Translations under genes and position numbers: made by a program | Part shown: positions 1 through 4,292 of the stretch, in pieces | Position numbering within the stretch: the first letter of the stretch is position 1 | Layout of the letters: each line of letters starts with the position of its first letter | The notes under the pieces: generated by a model | What the model was told of the DNA's origin: nothing | Database searches by the model: none | The model's input: the letters and a program-made list of their open reading frames with translations, nothing else | Source of the DNA: Thermodesulfobacteriota bacterium | Lineage (GTDB): Bacteria > Desulfobacterota > Syntrophobacteria > BM002 | DNA length: 8,601 nucleotides | Assembly: GCA_947259475.1 (NCBI GenBank) | Contig: CAMYLW010000052.1 | Span: forward strand, 1-8,601 | Reading direction: 5' to 3'

Positions 1-17
1 GGAGGAGCGCTTCGCTT

Positions 18-80
18 TAGGTTGGAGGCACTATGCATTTTCTTTGTCCGATTTGTTGCCTCAAACCTCTAACCTCCAAC
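18..80. repeat. Imperfect inverted repeat in the upstream intergenic region
   Basis: Bases 18-30 (TAGGTTGGAGGCA) pair with 57-69 (TGCCTCAAACCTC), matching at 11 of 13 positions. The right arm continues into a second AACCTCCAAC unit at 71-80. The arms enclose 26 bases. There is no T-run after either arm, so this does not look like an intrinsic terminator. It resembles the degenerate dispersed repeats found between the other genes here. The rest of 1-266 shows no convincing gene; it also holds the repeat units at 127-141 and 161-173. Confidence 0.5.
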
Positions 81-126
81 ATCTTGTCTGCCTACTGACT
101 CCTGGATTCTGTCTTTCGTTCCCCTT

Positions 127-141
127 GACTTCAGTGAAGTC
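127..141. repeat. Perfect 7-bp palindrome upstream of the 412-residue gene
   Basis: GACTTCA-G-TGAAGTC is a perfect inverted repeat with a 1-nt centre. It overlaps a TTGACT (125-130) and is followed by TACAAT (142-147). Only 11 bases separate these two hexamers, too few for an ordinary promoter and also fewer than the 19-20 of MerR-type promoters. It could be an operator, but the sequence supports only the palindrome itself. Confidence 0.4.
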
Positions 142-160
142 TACAATTAGGTTGATTGAG

Positions 161-173
161 GGATTTCGGATTT
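161..173 (-). repeat. Copy of the AAATCCGAAATCC dispersed repeat
   Basis: The 13 bases GGATTTCGGATTT are the exact reverse complement of 2154-2166. The same repeat vocabulary therefore occurs on both strands in two separate intergenic regions of the window. It looks like a degenerate dispersed repeat rather than a regulatory site. Confidence 0.5.
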
Positions 174-266
174 GGAGCTAGACACATCAATGCTTGAATC
201 CCCACATTCCTAAATTCCCTCATCTCTCCATTTAGAGTTCTATTCAACTGATAGAGGCGAGAATAA

Positions 267-1505
267 ATGGCCAAAAAGAAACATGCGAAAAAAGCGCGGA
301 AACGACATGATCGTATAGCGCTCACAGAAGAGGACCAGACGCAGCTCCAGATGCTTTTGGATCGGGTAATGGCCCAGGATCCTGAAGGGGAGAGCTTCAT
401 TCAGTTTGTAGAGAGCCTGAAGCCGCTCATTCAACGATCCGTTCCCTTTACCCTTGCTTTCGTGGACGCCCTCGGCTCAACACAGAGTCCTGTGGCTGTC
501 AAAGTGTTACAGATCCTTCAGAAAATCCCGGCAGAGAAACCCGTGAGGAGGGCACTCAAGGCAGCACTCTACAGACTGGAACGTCAGGGACTTGTCAAAA
601 AGGAAGAGGAGACAGAGTCGGAGCCGCGGGTTCTGATCCCGCGTCCGGCTGATCGGCAGGCAGAGGCGTGGGCCAGCTGGCCGGAAAGCCAGGGGGAGCG
701 CGGGATGGTTCTGAAACTGCCAGACGCTGGCCGCGGGTATGTGATGGCAATTGCAGTGGTCAATTCGGAGGGCGTTTTTCATGAGTTTGAGGCGATCCAG
801 ACAACCCGCAAAGGAGTCAGAGCCCTTTTCGATAAAATGACCGGTGGGGTGCAGGGACGATTGATAGAGATCCCTCTGGAGCATTTCCGTTTTCTCATTG
901 AAGAGGTGGCGGAGATCTACCAGCGACAAAGTCATGCATTGCCTTCCGGCTACGAACCGATTCACAAGTACCTGGCTTCCTGGGTGGAGGTGGTTTCAAG
1001 TCCGCATGTGTACAACCTGCTGGATGAGAAAGAGATTGTGGAAGATCCGATTCTCCTCCGCACCTCCGACAGTCTTCTGGAGGTACAGCCTTTTGTAACC
1101 TGGCGATTGCCTGAAGGGCTGATACAATCTTTTGTGGAGAAGATTAAAGAGCTCAGCCAAACCCGGCTGGTAATTTCCCAGAGTGCGCAAATGGAGCGGA
1201 CAGCCCAGATCCATAGGGAAGCGGCAGCGGAGATTTTCACCCCTGAGTTGCGGCAGCATTATCGCCGACTGCTGGAGGAGACGGCCTTGCTCCTTCATCT
1301 GACAGATCGACCACAAGAGGCCAAACGAGCTCTGGCCGTGGCTATTGATCTTGAGAACGAGATTGGCCTTCTCACCGAGGACAATTTCATTCTGGGCCTG
1401 GTAAAGCGCTCCATTGCAAGTGAGGTTGGACCGCAAGTGGAGGGTGCAGAAGAGCAGGCCAAAAGAGAAATGACCACGGAATCCGGACTTATTATTCCAA
1501 GGTAG
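267..1505 (+). CDS. Uncharacterised 412-residue soluble protein
   Basis: I do not recognise this protein. The ATG at 267 follows a purine-rich GAGGCGAG (about 254-261) that can serve as ribosome binding site. The N-terminus is very basic (KKKHAKKARKRH, residues 3-14). Residues about 57-108 look like two or three HEAT/ARM-like helical pairs. Residues 111-120 form an acidic linker, and 145-215 look like a mixed alpha/beta domain around GRGYVMAIAVVNSEGVFHEFEAI. The C-terminal third (about 283-365) is helical and rich in Leu, Glu and Arg. No signal peptide, membrane segment, cysteine cluster or nucleotide-binding loop is visible. The reading frame is long, in-frame and has normal codon use, so it is almost certainly real. 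It is separated from its neighbours by repeat-rich gaps and appears monocistronic. The basic tail could suggest nucleic-acid or ribosome contact, but that is only a guess. Confidence 0.85.
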   Translation: MAKKKHAKKARKRHDRIALTEEDQTQLQMLLDRVMAQDPEGESFIQFVESLKPLIQRSVPFTLAFVDALGSTQSPVAVKVLQILQKIPAEKPVRRALKAALYRLERQGLVKKEEETESEPRVLIPRPADRQAEAWASWPESQGERGMVLKLPDAGRGYVMAIAVVNSEGVFHEFEAIQTTRKGVRALFDKMTGGVQGRLIEIPLEHFRFLIEEVAEIYQRQSHALPSGYEPIHKYLASWVEVVSSPHVYNLLDEKEIVEDPILLRTSDSLLEVQPFVTWRLPEGLIQSFVEKIKELSQTRLVISQSAQMERTAQIHREAAAEIFTPELRQHYRRLLEETALLLHLTDRPQEAKRALAVAIDLENEIGLLTEDNFILGLVKRSIASEVGPQVEGAEEQAKREMTTESGLIIPR

Positions 1506-1540
1506 CAGGTTTCGGGTTTGAAGTTTTAATGAATGGTCAT

Positions 1541-1593
1541 ATCTGACGCGGCAAGGTCCCGCCAGGGGCGGGCTATCCAGCAAGCAGTCAGAT
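1541..1593. repeat. Nested palindromic intergenic element
   Basis: An outer perfect 7-bp inverted repeat (ATCTGAC 1541-1547 with GTCAGAT 1587-1593) encloses a perfect 6-bp GC hairpin, CCCGCC-AGG-GGCGGG (1558-1572). No T-run follows, so a terminator function for the 412-residue gene is doubtful, although the inner hairpin is stable. The form resembles a REP-like or MITE-like dispersed element. Confidence 0.55.
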
Positions 1594-1600
1594 TTCTGGA

Positions 1601-1632
1601 TTCCGGATATCCGCCTGCGGCGGATTCCGGAA
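1601..1632. repeat. Long imperfect hairpin repeat (TTCCGGA...TCCGGAA)
   Basis: The arms TTCCGGATATCCGCC (1601-1615) and GGCGGATTCCGGAA (1619-1632) are reverse complements apart from one missing base, with a TGC loop. The flanks ATTTCTGGA and TGACGG give the typical look of the abundant 'CTGGATTCC...GGAATGACGG' intergenic repeats I know from many deltaproteobacterial and other genomes. That family resemblance is from memory. The hairpin could protect or end the upstream transcript, but no U-tract is present. Confidence 0.65.
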
Positions 1633-1665
1633 TGACGGACCGTTGTTTATCTTTGGAACACTATC

Positions 1666-1692
1666 CTTCGTGATCTTCGTGCCCTTCGTGGT
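1666..1692. repeat. Three CTTCGTG units with a 9-nt period
   Basis: CTTCGTG occurs at 1666-1672, 1675-1681 and 1684-1690, each followed by two variable bases. The array ends about 10 bases before the GGAGG ribosome binding site of the downstream gene, so it would sit in its 5' leader. Similar 'CTTCGTG..CTTCGTGGTGAAA' strings are familiar as dispersed non-coding repeats. No function is evident. Confidence 0.6.
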
Positions 1693-1712
1693 GAAACCCT
1701 TGGAGGTTAAAG

Positions 1713-2123
1713 ATGCTGAAAACCATCAGTGTAAAGACTTCAGCTCAAACTGAGATGGTGGATGTTACCAGTCAGGTGCAGAGTGAATTGAGCAAATCAG
1801 GAATAGAAGAGGGTCGTCTTACCCTCTATGTACCCCATACCACCGCCGCTATTACCATCAATGAGGGGGCGGATCCTGCGGTCAAGGCGGACATCCTTAT
1901 GGTGCTCAATCAAATGGTACCCTGGAAAGCCGACTATAGACACATGGAAGGCAATTCCCCCGCTCATGTTAAGACCAGCCTGGTGGGGTCAGCCGAGACC
2001 GTACTTGTGTCGGGCGCCCGTTTGGTTCTGGGAACCTGGCAGAGAATATTCTTTTGCGAGTTCGACGGGCCGAGAAATCGTAAGCTGCATCTGCAAATAG
2101 CCGCCCTGAGGAGGCCTGATTGA
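1713..2123 (+). CDS. yjbQ: YjbQ/UPF0047 family protein (secondary thiamine-phosphate synthase-like)
   Basis: This 136-residue protein has the full length and hallmarks of the YjbQ/UPF0047 family. They are YVPHTTAAITINEGADP (39-55, with H42, E51 and D54), the H77-x-E-x-N81-x3-H85 segment, and the C-terminal signature GARLVLGTWQ (101-110) followed by FCEFDGPR (114-121). The family forms compact trimers with conserved His, Asp and Glu residues around a metal-like site. E. coli YjbQ has weak thiamine-phosphate synthase activity, but the physiological role is not settled. The ATG at 1713 has an excellent GGAGG (1702-1706) six bases upstream. There is no signal peptide, so it should be cytosolic. 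The gene stands alone between repeat-rich gaps and has no evident link to the dsr genes. The family call is strong; the enzymatic role is uncertain. Confidence 0.93.
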   Translation: MLKTISVKTSAQTEMVDVTSQVQSELSKSGIEEGRLTLYVPHTTAAITINEGADPAVKADILMVLNQMVPWKADYRHMEGNSPAHVKTSLVGSAETVLVSGARLVLGTWQRIFFCEFDGPRNRKLHLQIAALRRPD

Positions 2124-2153
2124 GTATGCACCACAGAGGCACATATCTAGTGT

Positions 2154-2304
2154 AAATCCGAAATCCGAATATCGAAATCCGAAACAAATTCGAATTTCCA
2201 AAATCCAAATGACCGAAACAGCAGACAAGTCTTTTCGAGAAGTTACGTTTTGAACATTTGAGAATTCGGATTTTGTATTTGTTTCGTGCTTCGGGTTTCG
2301 AAAC
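2154..2304. repeat. Oppositely oriented copies of a CCGAAA-rich dispersed repeat
   Basis: The left part (about 2154-2218) and right part (about 2246-2304) use the same motifs on opposite strands. AAATCCGAAT (2161-2170) is the exact reverse complement of 2264-2273, and CGAAACAAAT (2180-2189) is the exact reverse complement of 2277-2286. The two matches are not in nested order, so they cannot form one continuous hairpin. They are better read as two diverged copies in inverted orientation around a short core (2219-2245). No open reading frame of substance uses this stretch. Confidence 0.6.
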
Positions 2305-2353
2305 TGGGGCCCCGCCCGTAGGGTGGGGAGTCCGGAGGACCAATTTCGAATTT

Positions 2354-2368
2354 GAGTGCTAAGCACTC
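2354..2368. repeat. Perfect 7-bp palindrome
   Basis: GAGTGCT-A-AGCACTC is a perfect inverted repeat with a single central base, about 77 bases upstream of the candidate dsr promoter -35. A smaller palindrome, GTCC-GGA-GGAC, lies at 2330-2340. Either could be an activator site or simply the edge of the repeat element. Confidence 0.4.
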
Positions 2369-2444
2369 CTCCGTTTGCTCCAGCCTTGAAGAACATGGAC
2401 ACAACCTGCGCTTGACCTCGAGATGACTGCGGCAAACTTTTCCC

Positions 2445-2473
2445 TTGACACTTTCGTAGATTTTCCATAAAGT
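2445..2473 (+). promoter_or_regulatory. Candidate sigma-70 promoter P1 for the dsr operon
   Basis: A perfect -35 hexamer TTGACA (2445-2450) is followed after 17 bases by TAAAGT (2468-2473), a 4-of-6 match to the -10 consensus. Transcription would start near 2480. This leaves a leader of about 250 bases before the first gene, which would include the structured RNA at 2520-2584. Confidence 0.5.
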
Positions 2474-2499
2474 CCCCTATTTAGAAATAAGTTTCACAA

Positions 2500-2592
2500 A
2501 GTGGGTTAAAGATATCCCTGCCCCACTCCCTCACTGAATCCCTAAGCAGTGAGGACGAACCTCCAAGGTTTGGAGAGTGTGGGCGTTGTTTT
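2500..2592 (+). ncRNA. Candidate structured leader RNA with a three-way junction
   Basis: Three stems fit together without steric conflict. P1 pairs 2520-2528 with 2575-2584 (GCCCCACTC with GAGTGTGGGC, one bulged base). P2 is a perfect 8-bp hairpin, CCTCACTG (2529-2536) with CAGTGAGG (2547-2554), and a 10-nt loop. P3 is CTCCAA (2561-2566) with TTGGAG (2570-2575) and a 3-nt loop. P1 and P2 abut with no unpaired base; ACGAAC (2555-2560) links P2 to P3. AGTGGG at 2500-2505 can instead pair with CCCACT at 2522-2527, which would break P1. A weak U-rich run, GTTGTTTT (2585-2592), follows P1. This layout would suit an attenuator or riboswitch, but I cannot match it to a known class, and some pairing is expected by chance. 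Confidence 0.4.
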
Positions 2593-2624
2593 CGGTTGAG
2601 TAGATAGAATCTCGAACCAGACTA

Positions 2625-2633
2625 TGTTACAAT
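2625..2633 (+). promoter_or_regulatory. Candidate extended -10 promoter P2 for the dsr operon
   Basis: TGTTACAAT contains an extended -10 element (TG, one base, then TACAAT, 5 of 6 to consensus). No good -35 lies 17 bases upstream: only TAGAAT at 2605-2610. Start would be near 2640. Transcripts from here would lack the structured RNA at 2520-2584, so the two promoters would produce differently regulated messages. Confidence 0.4.
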
Positions 2634-2658
2634 TGGCACAAAGTCGGGGCCGGTCCAG

Positions 2659-2721
2659 ATGATGAATCTTCCCTGCTGGTGCCTTACCCCAACTCACTAC
2701 CTTTTTTCCTCTCTTGGTTAG
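2659..2721 (+). other. Possible short leader peptide with two cysteines
   Basis: An ATG at 2659, with a second in-frame ATG at 2662, opens a 20- or 19-codon frame that reads NLPCWCLTPTHYLFSSLG after the start. It ends with TAG at 2719-2721, 8 bases before the ATG of the next gene. The ribosome site is poor; GGGG at 2646-2649 is the best candidate. Two cysteine codons flank a tryptophan codon. It may be chance, since frames of this length are common. Confidence 0.2.
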
Positions 2722-2729
2722 ATGTCATT

Positions 2730-3284
2730 ATGAGTCTGGAGAAGTTTCTAGAGGAAAGAAAATCTGCCATCCTGGAGCGATGGTTTGATTTAATTCTGGA
2801 GACTTATCCTGCTGACACAAGACAGTTTTTAAAGAAGAAAAAAAACCGCTTTGCCAACCCGGTGGCACATGAGATATCCCGGGGAATTGAGGAGATCTTC
2901 AACAACATTCTCAAGGATGCAAATTCAGAAGATGTTTCCCCTTTCCTCGACAAAATCATAAAAATTAGAGCTGTTCAGGACTTCTCCCCCTCCCAGGCTC
3001 TGGGCTTCATTTTCGATTTGAAGAAACTGATAAGGGAGGAATTGGCTGAGAATATGGGCGAAAGCCGCATTTCTGAAGATTTATGGGAGCTTGAGCGAAA
3101 AATAGATGCAATGGGCCTCATGTCACTGGACATATACACCAAGTGCCGGGAGAAGCTTTACGAGCTGAGGGTGAAAGAGGTCAAGAACAGAGTTGGAAGG
3201 TTAATCGAACGAGCAAACAAGATGTGCGGGATCCCCGAGAAAGAGGGAGATCCCGAAGTGTGCGACACGGAAAATCTAACTTGA
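2730..3284 (+). CDS. RsbRD N-terminal-domain protein upstream of dsrM
   Basis: This 184-residue, mostly helical cytosolic protein resembles the RsbT co-antagonist RsbRD N-terminal domain (RsbRD_N). The typical opening FLEERKSAILERWFDLILETYP lies at residues 6-27, followed by FANPVAHEISRGIEEIFNNIL (41-61) and ASP-rich helices containing AVQDFSPSQALGFIFDLKKLIREEL (81-105). The STAS domain that follows this region in stressosome proteins is absent. Instead a helix (about 140-167) leads to a short polar tail with C166 and C178. I chose the ATG at 2730 because it gives the standard family N-terminus; an upstream in-frame GTG at 2679 adds an unlike 17-residue hydrophobic piece. The ribosome site is weak in either case. 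The stop is 16 bases before dsrM, so it is probably co-transcribed. From memory, such genes often sit before dsrM in sulfate reducers. A sensory or assembly role is inference. Confidence 0.85.
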   Translation: MSLEKFLEERKSAILERWFDLILETYPADTRQFLKKKKNRFANPVAHEISRGIEEIFNNILKDANSEDVSPFLDKIIKIRAVQDFSPSQALGFIFDLKKLIREELAENMGESRISEDLWELERKIDAMGLMSLDIYTKCREKLYELRVKEVKNRVGRLIERANKMCGIPEKEGDPEVCDTENLT

Positions 3285-3300
3285 AGCGAGGTACCTGCAA

Positions 3301-4290
3301 ATGGGCGTCTGGGTTTCCTTTTTTGCGGTTATAGCACTCATCGTAATCCCCTTGGTGGGTGCGCAAGGAGCCGGCCAGTATTTTTTTGGGATCGTGATAC
3401 CGTATCTGGCCGTCCTGACTTTCGTCATCGGGTTTATTTACCGGGTAGTTCAATGGGCCAAGACCCCGGTACCCTTCAAGATTCCCACCACCGGGGGGCA
3501 GATGAAAAGCTTTTCTTGGATCGAGCCGAACCCCATTGACAATCCCTCCGGCACCGGAGGAGTCATCGCCAGAATGGCACTTGAGGTGTTCGCCTTTCGT
3601 TCCTTGTTCAGGAACACCAGAGTCGAACTAAGGGATGGCCCCAAGCTGGACTATGGCTCCAACAAGTGGCTGTGGGTGGCAGCACTGGCCTTTCACTATG
3701 CCTTTCTGGTGGTATTCATAAAACACTTTCGGCTTCTTATGGAACCTGTGCCCGGCTTTGTTACGCTATTGGACAGTGTGGACGGTTTCATGGAGGTGGG
3801 GCTGCCTCGGCTCATGCTGAGCAGCATTGTACTCTTGCTGGCGACGACCTACCTTTTACTCAGAAGGCTTGCCGTGCCACAACTCCGCTATATCTCCCTT
3901 GCCGCCGACTACTTTCCTCTTTTTCTCATCATAGCCCTGGCAGGCTCAGGGATTCTGATGAAATATTTTCTCAGGGTGGACATCACCAGCGTCAAAGAGT
4001 TAGTCATGGGGCTGGTAAGTTTCCATCCCACGATTCCAAAAGGGATAGGTGTTATCTTTTACATCCACCTGTTTCTCCTCTCGGTTTTGATCGCCTACTT
4101 CCCCTTCAGTAAACTCATGCATGCGGGTGGAGTTTTTTTCAGTCCCACCAGAAACATGGCCAATGACAACCGCGCCCGGCGGCACATAAATCCCTGGAAC
4201 TACCCAGTGAAGGTTCATACATACCAGGAGTATGAGGACGATTTTAGGGAGAAGATGATAGAGGTTGGACTCCCAGTTGAAAAGGAGTAA
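3301..4290 (+). CDS. dsrM: DsrM, membrane cytochrome b subunit of the Dsr complex
   Basis: DsrM is the NarI-like, heme-b-carrying membrane subunit of DsrMKJOP and exchanges electrons with the quinone pool and DsrK. At 329 residues it has normal length. About six hydrophobic segments are visible near residues 4-20, 26-50, 123-140, 167-187, 203-221 and 250-270. Candidate heme ligands are H132 and H142 (FHYAFLVVFIKHFR) and H256 and H274 (FYIHLFLLSVLIAYFPFSKLMH), the arrangement expected for a diheme NarI-type protein. The C-terminal tail from about 276 (FFSPTRNMANDNRARRHINPWNYP) is soluble and likely cytoplasmic, facing DsrK. The ATG at 3301 has GCGAGGT (3286-3292) upstream. It ends 2 bases before dsrK, and the dsrK ribosome site lies inside its last codons, which suggests coupling. 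Confidence 0.97.
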   Translation: MGVWVSFFAVIALIVIPLVGAQGAGQYFFGIVIPYLAVLTFVIGFIYRVVQWAKTPVPFKIPTTGGQMKSFSWIEPNPIDNPSGTGGVIARMALEVFAFRSLFRNTRVELRDGPKLDYGSNKWLWVAALAFHYAFLVVFIKHFRLLMEPVPGFVTLLDSVDGFMEVGLPRLMLSSIVLLLATTYLLLRRLAVPQLRYISLAADYFPLFLIIALAGSGILMKYFLRVDITSVKELVMGLVSFHPTIPKGIGVIFYIHLFLLSVLIAYFPFSKLMHAGGVFFSPTRNMANDNRARRHINPWNYPVKVHTYQEYEDDFREKMIEVGLPVEKE

Positions 4291-4292
4291 AG

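Noticed and set aside
125..147. MerR-type promoter built on the palindrome at 127-141
   Set aside because: The space between TTGACT and TACAAT is 11 bases, far short of the 19-20 expected for that class.
507..1583. Several reverse-strand reading frames of 60-195 codons inside the 412-residue gene
   Set aside because: They lie antisense to a long coding frame, have rare-residue compositions and no family resemblance, and are shadows of that gene.
1666..1692. CRISPR array
   Set aside because: Units are 7 bases with 2-base gaps, with no spacer-sized intervals and no cas genes.
1989..2468. Reverse-strand reading frames of 124-159 codons over the 3' end of yjbQ and the following gap
   Set aside because: They run through dispersed repeats and the antisense of a well-supported gene, have no plausible protein pattern and no ribosome site.
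2500..2584. c-di-GMP (GEMM-I) riboswitch
   Set aside because: GGACGAACCTCC faintly recalls the core, but the upstream GGGCAAACC part and the GNRA tetraloop with its receptor are missing.
2635..2650. TTGGCACAAAGTCGGGG as a sigma-54 promoter
   Set aside because: The TGGCAC half is present, but the required TTGC half at the correct spacing is absent.
2679..2729. GTG at 2679 as the start of the RsbRD_N-domain gene
   Set aside because: It adds 17 residues (PYPNSLPFFLSWLDVI) unlike the family, without a good ribosome site; the ATG at 2730 gives the normal N-terminus.
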